64,000 bases of DNA from Qipengyuania sp. S6317L1 (GCF_023015615.1 NZ_JALKAJ010000002.1:1192501-1256500); one strand, 5' to 3'; positions 10,501 to 18,138 are shown, counted from the stretch's first letter. Numbers and translations are program-made. Notes: generated by a model not told the origin, from the sequence alone.

Positions 10501-12254
10501 CGGTCCAAGAGCGCCGGAAGATCGGCGCCTTCTGGCGCGACCAGCGTGTATTCGTGGATCGTACCAAGCCGCGCTTCATCGAGGCGCGTTGGAACCTCTG
10601 ACAGCACGCGAAAACCGAAGTTTTCGAGCACCGGGACAGCATCGGAAAGCGCGACGCGCCCGCTTACGTGATAAATCTTGAGCCGCAGATCGCCGCGCGT
10701 GTCATTGTCGAGTTTGTAGATACGGCAGCTGCGCGCCTCGGGCGTGTCGCTGCTGGCGATGGCGTGGATTTGCGCGATGTCGAGCGCGGCTTCGCCGGGA
10801 CCATAACGCAGGCGGTATCCGGCAGGGAAACCTTCGGCATAGCGTTGAGTGATGGCCGCCACGCGCGAGCCTTCGTGCGTTTTGGCAAGCTCGTTTTCGA
10901 CCGCTTCGCCCCAGCCCCTGAGCAGCTCTGCCAATTGCGCTTCGATGGCTTTTGCATCGGGCATTTTGGCGATCGAACGCGAATCGAGCAGGAATTGCAG
11001 CCGCGCAACCGGGCTCTGGTCCATGTCGATGCTCCAGCTGAGCATATCGAGGCCGGTCGATCCGGTGAGGAGTTCCTGAATTTGCAGGCGCACCTGTGTC
11101 GACAGATTGTCGCGCGGCAACCAGACAAAGGCAAAGACGTGGCGCGCGAGCGGCGATTTGACCAGCACGACGCGCGGGCGAGGTCGGTCGCCAAGGCTCA
11201 TCATCGCCTTTACAAGGCGGGCGACATCTTCGCGCTCAAACGATACAAGCAGATCGTTCGGAAGCGCGGTGAAAGCATGCGCCAGCCCTTTACCGGCGTG
11301 GCCTTCCGGGTCGAACCCCATGCTGTTCGTCATATGCGCCAGCGTGTCGTGCAGCACTGGCACGCTGGAGGGCGGGGCGGCCAGCGCCGCGCTTGTCCAT
11401 ACGCCTGCATGAACGTTCAGCGCGGTGACTTTCTTGCCCTCTCGAACCGGTACGAGGAATACATCAAGCGGCACGCGGCGGTGGACGTTGGAATGTTGGT
11501 TGGCCTTGACCGCCAGCAGATCGCGCGTGGTCTTGCCGCTTTCGAAATATTCAAAGGCGCGCTCGTAAGAGGCATCGGCAAGGATTGCGCCCGCGCTCTT
11601 GCGGCAAATGCCCAGCGCGTTGCTTACTTCGCCCGAACGGCTGCGGACCACGTGGCCAAGCTGGGTCAGCATACCGCTTTCCAGCCATTCGAGCAGCTGC
11701 CCGCTGTCGCTTGCGCCAAGCAGCCCGGCGCTTTCCTGCATCGCACCAAGAAGCTTTGGCCAATCCGTAACGCTTGCGCGCACATCGCCGAGTGTCTGGC
11801 GAAGGGCAGCGAGAAGCGCCTTGCGCTGGCGCGCATCGACGCGCCGCGTTTCGATGTAGATGAGCGATTCCTTGCTCGCATCCTGTGCGCCCTCACCAAT
11901 CGCTGTGATGAGGCCGTCGTCATCGCGCGCAATGGGGATGATAGGGTGGAGCAATTGCTCGATACCAAGCCCTTGCGCGGTGAATGTCGCGGCGATGGAA
12001 TCGACCAGGAACGGCATATCGTCGTTGATGATCGCAATGCGAAAACGCCGCTCGGCCGTATCGGATTCGTGCGTCAGGGCAGAGCGCGAAGGGCGGCGCT
12101 GCTGCGCTGCTTCGAGGAGGAAACTCGCCACGCTTTCGACCGCCTCTTCGGCAAGGCCGTTCTCGCCCCAGAGGGTCGATGCGGCCAGCTCTTCGGCGAG
12201 GGCCTTGCGCAAGGCTTTGGCTTTGGCGGGTGAAAGATCGCTAGTTGCACTCAT
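7563..12254 (-). CDS. gdh: NAD-specific glutamate dehydrogenase, large (180-kDa class)
   Basis: Very large cytoplasmic enzyme (1563 residues, about 170 kDa) of the GDH-180 class, catalysing oxidative deamination of glutamate to 2-oxoglutarate with NAD. The N-terminal half carries ACT-like regulatory segments. The catalytic core begins near residue 740 with GLRWSDRRDDYRTEVLGLMK, continues with KNAVIVPSGAKGGF near 790 and the AGCGDMSGDVFGNGMLLS dinucleotide-site block near 940. The C-terminal 500 residues are the helical region special to this class. The start ATG 12254 follows a GAGAGGAG site at a rather long distance. The gene is monocistronic by spacing. With GltBD (51.9-58 kb) and GlnE (22.4-25.2 kb) it gives a glutamate-centred nitrogen set. 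Confidence 0.93.
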   Translation of the reverse strand: MSATSDLSPAKAKALRKALAEELAASTLWGENGLAEEAVESVASFLLEAAQQRRPSRSALTHESDTAERRFRIAIINDDMPFLVDSIAATFTAQGLGIEQLLHPIIPIARDDDGLITAIGEGAQDASKESLIYIETRRVDARQRKALLAALRQTLGDVRASVTDWPKLLGAMQESAGLLGASDSGQLLEWLESGMLTQLGHVVRSRSGEVSNALGICRKSAGAILADASYERAFEYFESGKTTRDLLAVKANQHSNVHRRVPLDVFLVPVREGKKVTALNVHAGVWTSAALAAPPSSVPVLHDTLAHMTNSMGFDPEGHAGKGLAHAFTALPNDLLVSFEREDVARLVKAMMSLGDRPRPRVVLVKSPLARHVFAFVWLPRDNLSTQVRLQIQELLTGSTGLDMLSWSIDMDQSPVARLQFLLDSRSIAKMPDAKAIEAQLAELLRGWGEAVENELAKTHEGSRVAAITQRYAEGFPAGYRLRYGPGEAALDIAQIHAIASSDTPEARSCRIYKLDNDTRGDLRLKIYHVSGRVALSDAVPVLENFGFRVLSEVPTRLDEARLGTIHEYTLVAPEGADLPALLDRAEAIESAIAEVLNGQSENDPFNRLVVTNALSAHQTVWLRAIYRYLRQTGINFTIYPVVDALERAADVTAAMIALFASRHDPDFDVGSSESREAAIEAAHSQFQRGLGKVSAINDDRLLRLYRAVIDATLRTNAFAPAAEEALAFKIQSDAIPGLPKPVPWREIFVYSRRVEGIHLRSGAVARGGLRWSDRRDDYRTEVLGLMKAQKVKNAVIVPSGAKGGFYPKELPSPAVDRDAWFNEGRESYKVFIRTLLSVTDNIVNGKVVHPKGVRVHDGEDPYFVVAADKGTATFSDTANGIAEEAGFWLDDAFASGGSNGYDHKAMGITAKGAWVSVQRHFLEQGVDVQKDTIRVAGCGDMSGDVFGNGMLLSKAIQLVAAFDHRNIFIDPNPDPAKSWKERKRLFDLPRSSWEDYDAKLISKGGGIYSRSSKSIKLTKTAQDMLGLDTQEIGPDALISAILRAQVDLLWFGGIGTYIKAPSENHVEVGDPGNDRLRVDADEVGAKVIGEGANLGITQAGRIAFALNGGRINTDFIDNSAGVDCSDNEVNIKIALAAATRDGSLTTKARNTLLAKMTDEVGEIVLEDNRLQALALSIAEAGGAGSAASYARLIEQLEGMNALDRRTEGLGTGETYLRRAADGKGFTRPELAVLLSSCKLALQDAIEASGLPDDPVLESNLIAMFPEPMQDKFVSYIRDHQLRRELVATDLANRIVNRLGLIHAFELPEEEGVSLSDVAAAFVVVERLFDLKQLWADIDAAPMAETARITLLDRLAAAVGNLMSDVLRSTGGRIEAGEMVETLQPGVSILREQRADLLQGSSLDHSEALRAEFAASGAPGDLAGRVADLFDFDGSVGIANLALQTTIAPATLTHAFADIGTRIGIDWAQGVAAHMSPSDVWERLLVDGLARDFQHMRIEFLRRLTSRKAGRDDPQAAIAKWAEANAPAITQFRSMLDRAKNTPPVAPAALAQIAAQARNLLER

Positions 12255-12408
12255 GGTCGAGCGGCTCCTCTCTCAAGCTCGATCAGCGCCGGCGGACTCG
12301 TTGAAATTATCTTTCGCCGCGCTTTTTCTATGATGCTCGCTAATACAGGTCTGTCACTTGCACTTGCAAGGGTAATCGCCTTGCGCGGGCGTGCCAGCCA
12401 GATGATGG

Positions 12409-13401
12409 TCAGGCGGCGACCGTTTGACAGGCCTCGAGGGTGAGTTCGAGCGAGCGAAGACGCGCCGCCGGATCATAGGTTGCGCCGCACAGGATAATCT
12501 CATCCGCGCCCGTGCGCTTGATAAACGCCTCGATTGTATCGGCGACCTTGGCAGGGGTTCCCACGGCTGCGGCCTGTTCCAGATGGGAAAGCATGGCGCG
12601 GTGCGGGGCGGGAAGGGTCGCGGTGTAATCCTCGATCGGCGGCTTCAGCTTGCCCGGAGTGCCCGAGCGCAGCGCGACGAAGCTTTGCTGCTGGCTGGAG
12701 GCGAGGGTTTGCGCGTTTTCGTCGGTGTCGGCGGCAAAGACGTTCATCGCGACCATGACGTGCGGTTTTTCGAGCGCGTCCGAAGGCTGAAAGTCGCGGC
12801 GATAGACTTCGAGCGCGCTGTCGAGGTGGTCGGGCGCAAAGTGCGCGGCAAAGGCGTAGGGCATGCCGAGCCGTGCGGCGAGCTGCGCGCCAAACAGGCT
12901 GGAGCCGAGCATCCAGAACTCGACATTGGAGCCAAGGCCGGGCGTTGCGGTGATGGGCAGATCGACATCGCCTGTCAGAAGCGCGCGCAACTCAACCACG
13001 TCCTGCGGGAAATATTCAGACGCCTTGTGCAGATCCTTGCGAAGTGCGCGCTGCAATTCGGGCCCTGCGCCGGGCGCGCGGCCAAGCCCCAGGTCAATGC
13101 GGCCCGGGAAAAGCGCGTCGAGCGTGCCGAATTGTTCGGCGATCTGGAACGGGGTGTGATTGGGCAGCATGATGCCGCCGGAGCCGATGCGGATGGTGTT
13201 TGTCGCATTGCCGATGTGCGCGAGCACCACCGATGTTGCGCCCCCCGCAATGCCTTCCATGGTGTGATGTTCGGCAACCCAGAAACGTTTGCACCCGATC
13301 GCCTCTGCATGGGCGGCAAGCCGGGTCGCATTGCCGAGCGCTTCGGCCACGGTTCCGCCTTGGCGCACCGGGACAAGGTCGAGCACTGAAAAGTCAGTCA
13401 T
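12409..13401 (-). CDS. LLM-class flavin-dependent oxidoreductase (MsnO8-like)
   Basis: Bacterial-luciferase-like monooxygenase of 330 residues with the TIM-barrel signatures of the group: FSVLDLVPVRQGG at the N-terminus, RFWVAEHHTMEGIAG near residue 38, IRIGSGGIMLPNH near 70, and GRIDLGLGRAPGA near 100. The frame extends to 13425, but ATG 13401 is chosen because AAGGAGG lies 6 bases upstream. It is separated by 10 bases from the TPR-protein gene upstream, giving a likely minus-strand operon hydrolase-TPR-monooxygenase. The substrate of this class is rarely predictable. Confidence 0.85.
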   Translation of the reverse strand: MTDFSVLDLVPVRQGGTVAEALGNATRLAAHAEAIGCKRFWVAEHHTMEGIAGGATSVVLAHIGNATNTIRIGSGGIMLPNHTPFQIAEQFGTLDALFPGRIDLGLGRAPGAGPELQRALRKDLHKASEYFPQDVVELRALLTGDVDLPITATPGLGSNVEFWMLGSSLFGAQLAARLGMPYAFAAHFAPDHLDSALEVYRRDFQPSDALEKPHVMVAMNVFAADTDENAQTLASSQQQSFVALRSGTPGKLKPPIEDYTATLPAPHRAMLSHLEQAAAVGTPAKVADTIEAFIKRTGADEIILCGATYDPAARLRSLELTLEACQTVAA

Positions 13402-13411
13402 TTGGCCTCCT

Positions 13412-14278
13412 TCAAGCAGGTTCAAGCTGCGCCAGATAGCCTTGCGCGGTCAAGGCCTCCGGAGATTGGGGAGCGGTGTCGATCACCGATTGCCAGCTTG
13501 TCCGAGCCGCATCCTCGCGGCCCGACAGCACGGCGATCACGCCCGCCTCAAGCCCGATGGGCGCGCTCATATCGGCGTTCACGGCAGCAAGTTCGCTGGC
13601 CTGTTCGATCGCGGCCTGCGCTTCGTCCAGACGTTCGAGCCTGCGCAACAGGGTCGCCTTGAGCAGCCATGTGGCGGCTTCCCCGGGCGCCAACTGCGCC
13701 GACAGCTCAAGCTCGGCGAGCGCCTCTTCAGGCCGTTCGAGCGTCACCAGAACCCGCGCAAGATCGCTTGCAACGATAGCCTGCATGGGCGCCGACGCGG
13801 AGGCCTTGGCGTGGGCTTTGGCGGTGGTGAGGATCGCCAGCGCGCCTTCGGGGTCGCTATCGGCAACAGCGGCATTGCCTGCCATCGCGCCAAAGCGCGC
13901 CTTGGTGCGCGGTTCGTCATCGGGGACCTCGTCTCGCGCCGCGGCAAAGGCAGCTCGCGCATCGCCCCACAGGCCAAGCTCGGTTGCAGCAAGGCCAAGA
14001 CAATGGTTGGCAAGGATGCGCTGGCGGCCAAAGGTTTCATTGCGGCGAACCTGCGCCAAAGTGTGCGCGCGCGCGGCCTCGCCGGGCAGGAACGCAAGGC
14101 ATTTGGCAAGCCACACCGTGTCGGGATTGTCCTCGACCCCGCGTTCAAGCGGATTGTCGCGCGGGTTGCGTTCAGGGCGGTTCACCAACTCGTCCGGCGG
14201 GCCCATGTCATTGCCGATATGCGGGTTGGGGCCGACCTGAAGGGCAAGCGAAAGCAGGATGGGGGAGATCAAGTCCAA
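13412..14278 (-). CDS. Secreted or periplasmic TPR-repeat protein
   Basis: 288 residues with a short N-terminal hydrophobic stretch (LISPILLSLALQVG) that looks like a signal peptide. A PERNPRDNPLERGVEDNPDT acidic/proline segment follows, then a series of about five to six Ala/Leu/Glu-rich helical pairs with TPR spacing (for example LGLWGDARAAFAAARDEVPDD, LERPEEALAELELSAQLAPG, LERLDEAQAAIEQASEL). TPR arrays are protein-binding scaffolds; no catalytic motif is present. It lies 15 bases after the alpha/beta hydrolase gene and 10 bases before the flavin monooxygenase, so it is probably cotranscribed. Specific role unknown. Confidence 0.7.
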   Translation of the reverse strand: MDLISPILLSLALQVGPNPHIGNDMGPPDELVNRPERNPRDNPLERGVEDNPDTVWLAKCLAFLPGEAARAHTLAQVRRNETFGRQRILANHCLGLAATELGLWGDARAAFAAARDEVPDDEPRTKARFGAMAGNAAVADSDPEGALAILTTAKAHAKASASAPMQAIVASDLARVLVTLERPEEALAELELSAQLAPGEAATWLLKATLLRRLERLDEAQAAIEQASELAAVNADMSAPIGLEAGVIAVLSGREDAARTSWQSVIDTAPQSPEALTAQGYLAQLEPA

Positions 14279-14293
14279 GGGTTTGTTTTTCCG

Positions 14294-15025
14294 TCAGTAA
14301 AAGCTGTCCACCTGCGCCAGAAGCTGAGCGATGTCAGCCTCGCGCGAGAGGCGGTGGTCGCCGTCCTTAACAAGGGTCACCTGTACATCGTCCGAACGAA
14401 GCGCCGCGGCGAGTTTGATCGAAATCGCCCAGGGCACGTCGTCATCGCGCTGTCCGTGAAGGAGGCGGACAGGGGCATCAATCCCGATCTCGCTCAATAA
14501 CCGCAAATGCTCCTGCGCATCGGCGTAAAAGCCGGGATACGTGGGCGTTGGTTCGGGACCATAGGGGTTCTCTTCAAGCACAACTTCGCCTGCGATCAGC
14601 TTGTCGCGCTTGTCTTCGCCAAAGCCCCAGACGGTGAAATCGGGGGCCGAGGCGATGCCGATGACGCCAGCGAGCCTCTCGCCCAATGCCTCGCCCACGA
14701 GCAGCATCAGCCACCCGCCCATCGACGAGCCGACCATCAGCACGCGCCCTTCGACGTAAGCGTCGATCAGCGCCATGACTTCGTCGCGCCAGCGCGACAA
14801 TTTGCCATCGGCAAAGTCGCCCGAACTTGCCCCGCAGCCCGAATAATCGAGCAGGAGACACGAGCGCCCCCGGGCCATGGCCGCGTCAAAGATCGCTGTC
14901 GCCTTGCCGCCTGCCATATCGGACATATAGCCGGGGAGGAAAACGAGGGTGGGGCCTGCACCTTCATGGTGGCGAAAGGCGATCCGCCTCCCATCGCCCA
15001 TTTCGTGAAATCGTATTTCGCTCAT
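14294..15025 (-). CDS. Alpha/beta hydrolase, ABHD10-like serine esterase
   Basis: 243-residue hydrolase. The nucleophile elbow is GSSMGGW with Ser near residue 99, the acid is probably in LLHGQRDDDVPW near 192, and the His in DGDHRLSR near 224. DYSGCGASSGDFADG before the elbow and the WGFGEDKRDKLI cap segment resemble the ABHD10/palmitoyl-protein thioesterase group. The frame stays open to 15340, but that extension lies under the divergent phoD gene and lacks family similarity, so ATG 15025 is used. First gene of the minus-strand operon with the TPR protein and monooxygenase. Natural substrate unknown; S-acyl or carboxyl esters are likely. Confidence 0.82.
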   Translation of the reverse strand: MSEIRFHEMGDGRRIAFRHHEGAGPTLVFLPGYMSDMAGGKATAIFDAAMARGRSCLLLDYSGCGASSGDFADGKLSRWRDEVMALIDAYVEGRVLMVGSSMGGWLMLLVGEALGERLAGVIGIASAPDFTVWGFGEDKRDKLIAGEVVLEENPYGPEPTPTYPGFYADAQEHLRLLSEIGIDAPVRLLHGQRDDDVPWAISIKLAAALRSDDVQVTLVKDGDHRLSREADIAQLLAQVDSFY

Positions 15026-15110
15026 GGCGCTTTTCTTGCCCACACAAGCACACTTGGTGCAAGTGTTGTCATAAAGCTGACCCGTAAGATCAGCACAGGA
15101 GAGAGCCACT

Positions 15111-16787
15111 ATGACCAAACCATCAAGATCAGGCGGCTCACCCGCCGCAACGCACCCGGTATCGCCAGCGGTCACCCGCCGCGGTATTTTCGCCCTCGCC
15201 GGGGCTTCGGCCGCAGCTGCCGCGACGCCTTCGGTCGCGCACAGCCATGGCAAAGGCTTCACCCACAGCGTTGCGAGCGGTGAACCGGGCGCAAACAGCG
15301 TGCTTTTGTGGACGCGCTTTGTCGGGGATGAGGCAACCACTCTCCAATGGCAGGTAAGCGAAACGCAGGACTTTACCGATCTCGTGGCAAGCGGCGAGGT
15401 CGAAGCGTCTGCTGGCCGTGACTATTGCGCCAAGGCCACCGCTTCGGGCCTCTCGCCTGACCGCTGGTATTTCTATCGTTTTGCCGCACCTTCTGGCGCG
15501 ACCTCGCCGATCGGCCGCACGCGCACATTGCCCACCGGCCCGACCCCCAGATTTCGCATGGCGGTTTTCTCCTGCGCCAATTTCGGCTTTGGCTATTTCA
15601 ACGCCTATGCTCACGCAGCCGAGGCAAACGATGTCGATATCGCGGTGCATCTTGGCGATTATATCTACGAATACGGCGGCGACACCTATCCTTCCAAGGA
15701 TCAGCGCCATCCCGAGCGCAGCGTTGCTCCGGGCACGGAGATTGTCGCGCTTGCCGATTATCGCCTGCGCTATGCCTCCTACCGCGCTGACCCCGATTTG
15801 CAGCGGCTTCATCAGGTGCTGCCCATGATCGCGGTGTGGGACGATCACGAAAGCACCAATGACAGTTACAAGGACGGCGCGCAGAACCACCAGCCCGAAA
15901 CCGAGGGCGACTGGGAAGTGCGCAAGGCGATTGCCAAGCGCGTCTATCGCGAATGGATGCCGGTGTCGGATGAGCCGTATGCCGCTTACGATGTGGGGGA
16001 TCTGGCAACCTTGATGCGGATCGACACCCGGCTTGAGGGGCGCGATGAACAATTCAGCCATGGCGGCATTATCGCTGGCAAGGATAGCCCCGAGGCGATG
16101 GTCGAAGCTCTCACCGAATTCCGGACCAGCGAATACATCAACCCGGACCGCCAATTGCTCGGCCCTGCGCAAGAGGCATGGCTCGCAAGAGAACTTGGCA
16201 AATCAACCGCGCGCGGCGCCACATGGCAGGTTCTGGTCCAGCAGGTGTTGATCGGGAAACTCTCCGCGCCAAAAGGGATTGCGGGCTTGCTCGGCGATGA
16301 TGTGCCTGACTTTGCCAGAGCGCGCCTTACCGCGGCAGCCATGGCGGCAGAGGCGGGCGTTCCGCTCAACATGGATGCCTGGGATGGCTATCCCGCAGCG
16401 CGCGCCCGCGTGTTTGAAGCTGCACAAAAAGCCAATGCCAACCTCGTCGTGCTCGCCGGTGACACGCACAATGCCTGGGCATTTGACCTGGCGCACGAAG
16501 GCGCGAGCGTGGGTGTTGAGTTCGGCACTTCCTCGGTCAGCTCGCCCGGATTTGAAAGCTACCTTTCCTCTGTTCCGCCCGCGGTCCTCGAAGGGGCGCT
16601 GGTCGGCGCGAATAAGGAATTGAAATGGGCCGACACATCGCAGCGCGGGTATATGGTGATCGAAATGACGCCGCAGGCCGCAACCAGCGAATGGCGCTTT
16701 ACCGCCAGCACGAAGAGCCGTTCGGCTCAGCTTGTCGGAACAAAGTCTCTTACCACCCTGAAAGGCGAGCGGCGACTGGGCGGATAA
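15111..16787 (+). CDS. phoD: Alkaline phosphatase D family protein, Tat-exported
   Basis: 558-residue PhoD-type phosphatase/phosphodiesterase exported folded by the Tat system: TRRGIFALAGASAAAAA near residues 23-39 is the signal. The N-terminal Fe/Ca domain of the family (SVASGEPGANSVLLWTR) precedes the metallophosphatase core with HLGDYIYEYGG near 182, PMIAVWDDHESTNDSY near 240 and VVLAGDTHNAWAF near 448, which supply the metal ligands. AGGAGAG lies 6 bases before the ATG. It is divergent from the hydrolase operon with an 85-base shared promoter region. PhoD enzymes release phosphate from diesters and are often phosphate-regulated, though I did not find a convincing Pho box. Confidence 0.92.
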   Translation: MTKPSRSGGSPAATHPVSPAVTRRGIFALAGASAAAAATPSVAHSHGKGFTHSVASGEPGANSVLLWTRFVGDEATTLQWQVSETQDFTDLVASGEVEASAGRDYCAKATASGLSPDRWYFYRFAAPSGATSPIGRTRTLPTGPTPRFRMAVFSCANFGFGYFNAYAHAAEANDVDIAVHLGDYIYEYGGDTYPSKDQRHPERSVAPGTEIVALADYRLRYASYRADPDLQRLHQVLPMIAVWDDHESTNDSYKDGAQNHQPETEGDWEVRKAIAKRVYREWMPVSDEPYAAYDVGDLATLMRIDTRLEGRDEQFSHGGIIAGKDSPEAMVEALTEFRTSEYINPDRQLLGPAQEAWLARELGKSTARGATWQVLVQQVLIGKLSAPKGIAGLLGDDVPDFARARLTAAAMAAEAGVPLNMDAWDGYPAARARVFEAAQKANANLVVLAGDTHNAWAFDLAHEGASVGVEFGTSSVSSPGFESYLSSVPPAVLEGALVGANKELKWADTSQRGYMVIEMTPQAATSEWRFTASTKSRSAQLVGTKSLTTLKGERRLGG

Positions 16788-16810
16788 TGGAACCAATTGC
16801 GTGTTTCCAT
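16787..16810. promoter_or_regulatory. Half-site pair resembling the operators at 18069-18138
   Basis: ATGGAA (16787-16792) and TTCCAT (16805-16810) form an outward-facing inverted repeat with a 12-base spacer just after the phoD stop and about 27 bases before the next start codon. TTTCCATT at 16804-16811 is identical to the left half of the perfect palindrome at 18124-18138. Orientation and spacing differ, so regulation by the same protein is only a possibility. Confidence 0.25.
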
Positions 16811-16836
16811 TGTAGGTTAGGCAAAGGAGACACGAA

Positions 16837-17142
16837 ATGCTTAACAAGATTATCGGAGCCAAGATCGGCAGTACTATCGCGAAGAAAGTGACGGGGTCGA
16901 ACAGCACGACCGGCGCCATGATCGGGGCCGCTGTCCCGTTTGTGATCAGCCGGGTGAGCATTCCGGCTATGATCGTCATGGGCGCAGGCGGCTATGTCGC
17001 CAAGCGGATGTATGACAAGCGCAAGGCGTCGAAGTCCGAAGCCAAGACAGCAAACGAGCAAGCCGACGTCGATCCGGCGCAAACCCGCCCTAATGGCGCA
17101 GCAGCGATTGCAGCGCAGCCAGTTCCGGCAGGAGTTTCGTAG
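16837..17142 (+). CDS. Small glycine-rich hydrophobic protein, unknown function
   Basis: 101 residues, no family recognised. The N-terminal two thirds is an alternating Gly/Ala/Ile amphipathic-to-hydrophobic region (GAMIGAAVPFVISRVSIPAM, then VMGAGGYVAKRM) that could form one or two membrane-associated glycine-zipper helices. The rest is a charged, Ala-rich disordered tail. AAAGGAG is 8 bases upstream of the ATG, and a strong terminator follows at 17184-17215, so it looks like a genuine expressed gene. It starts 49 bases after phoD and may have its own promoter (see the half-sites at 16787-16810). Confidence 0.65.
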   Translation: MLNKIIGAKIGSTIAKKVTGSNSTTGAMIGAAVPFVISRVSIPAMIVMGAGGYVAKRMYDKRKASKSEAKTANEQADVDPAQTRPNGAAAIAAQPVPAGVS

Positions 17143-17183
17143 TGGGGGCATCGTAAGAGCTCACGCAAACACAGATAACGAAC

Positions 17184-17215
17184 AAGGGGCGGCACCAGCG
17201 TGTCGCCCCTTTTTG
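17184..17215 (+). terminator. Rho-independent terminator
   Basis: Stem AAGGGGCG (17184-17191) pairs with CGCCCCTT (17204-17211), with extra inner CAC/GTG pairing, followed by an uninterrupted T run to 17215. It ends the transcript of the small protein gene at 16837-17142, before the convergent XRE operon. Confidence 0.85.
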
Positions 17216-17265
17216 TTTGGGTTTGGTGGGGCAAGGTGCATCTGCGACGGCTCGCCTGCCTCGCC

Positions 17266-17460
17266 TTATGCGTCTCTTTCGAAAATCTCTTCAATCGTCA
17301 GTTCAAACACATCGGCAATCGCAAAGGCCAGCGGGAGCGATGGGTCATAGCGGCCCTTTTCAATCGCATTGACGCTCTGGCGCGAGACGCCGAGGCGGTC
17401 GGCCAGATCGGCCTGGCTCCAGTCACGCATCGCGCGCAGAACTTTAAGGCGGTTCTTCAC
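17266..17460 (-). CDS. XRE-family helix-turn-helix regulator, minimal form
   Basis: 64-residue protein consisting of little more than an HTH_3 domain: WSQADLADRLGVSRQSVNAIEKGRYDPSLPLAFAIADVF covers all five helices, with SRQSVNAIE the recognition helix. Such minimal XRE proteins bind short palindromes as dimers. The GTG start overlaps the TGA of the upstream membrane-protein gene (GTGA), so it is the last gene of a three-gene operon. The operon promoter is flanked by two matching palindromes (18069-18087 and 18124-18138), suggesting autoregulation. Homologous DUF membrane protein/XRE pairs are frequent in sphingomonads; the signal sensed is unknown. Confidence 0.85.
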   Translation of the reverse strand: MKNRLKVLRAMRDWSQADLADRLGVSRQSVNAIEKGRYDPSLPLAFAIADVFELTIEEIFERDA

Positions 17461-17879
17461 CAGAGGTTCCCCCAGTCGCCAAGCGTGAGCTTGTTATAAA
17501 GCGCGCCAAATCCAAGGCCGATGAACCAGAAAAACGCAGCGCCAAAGCCGCCGTTACTCGCGGGGGCAAGATCGAAGTTCTGCAGCCACTGCCAGATGGT
17601 GACGATGGTCAGGCAAAAGCCGGTCGCGAACAGGCATTGGCGCACGACCAGCATCCTCAGATATTCGTCGCTCTCCTCGGTGAGATAGCGCATGACTGCC
17701 CAGAACACCCCGATCAGCGGCAGCGCGGGCGCAATGGCAAGCGCATAGGCAAGCGGCCCCTCGACCTGCGCGTTTTCAAACGTCCATTTGGCCGTGAACA
17801 AAACCACCAGATAGAGCGTCATGAGCGTCGCCACCCGCACGATGTATCGTTTGACCGCAGGATTTTTGGGGCTGCCCAT
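17457..17879 (-). CDS. Four-helix membrane protein, partner of XRE regulator
   Basis: 140 residues with four predicted membrane helices: TLMTLYLVVLFTAKWTF (near 15-32), LAYALAIAPALPLIGVFWAV (40-60), LFATGFCLTIVTIWQWL (80-97) and FGAAFFWFIGLGFGALYNKL (108-128). The acidic loop RYLTEESDEYLRM lies between helices 2 and 3. The frame continues upstream to 18110, but ATG 17879 overlaps the stop of the preceding small gene (TAATG), a clear coupling signal, so that start is used. The gene overlaps the XRE start by 4 bases. It may gate or sense for the regulator; no known catalytic motif. Confidence 0.75.
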   Translation of the reverse strand: MGSPKNPAVKRYIVRVATLMTLYLVVLFTAKWTFENAQVEGPLAYALAIAPALPLIGVFWAVMRYLTEESDEYLRMLVVRQCLFATGFCLTIVTIWQWLQNFDLAPASNGGFGAAFFWFIGLGFGALYNKLTLGDWGNLW

Positions 17880-18058
17880 TAATTGCAGGCCTTGGCGCGC
17901 GAACGGCGGCGACCCGTCTCGATCGATGCCCAGGCCGCGCCCACGAGCCCCATGGTGAGGCCAAAGCTGGCTTCGGTGCTGAACCCCATTTCGGTGGAAG
18001 AATAGGCAGCGACAAGGATCGCAGCGGCCCACAGCATGGCTTTTTGAACGGTGGTCAT
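17879..18058 (-). CDS. Small two-helix membrane protein
   Basis: 59 residues, first gene of the membrane-protein/XRE operon. Two hydrophobic stretches are visible (MLWAAAILVAAYSS and FGLTMGLVGAAWASIETG) and a basic tail RRRSRAK. ATG 18058 is preferred over TTG 18064 because the AAAGGA ribosome site is then at normal spacing. The stop TAA overlaps the next start as TAATG. No family recognised. Codon-tight packing of all three genes implies they act together. Confidence 0.65.
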   Translation of the reverse strand: MTTVQKAMLWAAAILVAAYSSTEMGFSTEASFGLTMGLVGAAWASIETGRRRSRAKACN

Positions 18059-18068
18059 GGTCAAGTAT

Positions 18069-18087
18069 CCTTTCGTCTATGGAAAGG
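18069..18087. promoter_or_regulatory. Operator O2 of the membrane-protein/XRE operon
   Basis: CCTTTC (18069-18074) and GAAAGG (18082-18087) form an inverted repeat around a 7-base centre. The right half, TATGGAAA, is identical to that of the perfect palindrome O1; over the 15-base core 12 positions match O1. It lies immediately before the ribosome site of the first gene, where a bound repressor would block initiation. Confidence 0.5.
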
Positions 18088-18088
18088 G

Positions 18089-18117
18089 TGTTTGACATCG
18101 AGTCGGCCATTTGTCAA
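18089..18117 (-). promoter_or_regulatory. Candidate sigma-70 promoter of the membrane-protein/XRE operon
   Basis: On the minus strand a perfect TTGACA -35 (18117-18112) is followed after 17 bases by CAAACA (18094-18089), a moderate -10. It sits exactly between operators O1 and O2. Confidence 0.45.
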
Positions 18118-18123
18118 GCGTGC

Positions 18124-18138
18124 TTTCCATTATGGAAA
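18124..18138. promoter_or_regulatory. Operator O1, perfect 15-bp palindrome
   Basis: TTTCCAT-T-ATGGAAA is a perfect 7-bp inverted repeat around one central base, just upstream of the -35 box. Its centre is 53 bases from that of O2, about five helical turns, which would place two bound dimers on the same face. The minimal XRE protein encoded at the end of the operon is the obvious candidate ligand (inference). Confidence 0.55.

Noticed and set aside
10668..12233. Plus-strand frame of 521 codons opposite NAD-GDH
   Set aside because: Antisense shadow of a confidently identified enzyme; no recognisable domain.
15026..15110. Pho box ahead of phoD
   Set aside because: No direct repeat matching a PhoB site could be seen in the 85-base divergent region.
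15026..15340. N-terminal extension of the alpha/beta hydrolase under phoD
   Set aside because: No similarity to the family; it would overlap the divergent phoD gene by 230 bases. ATG 15025 gives a normal protein.
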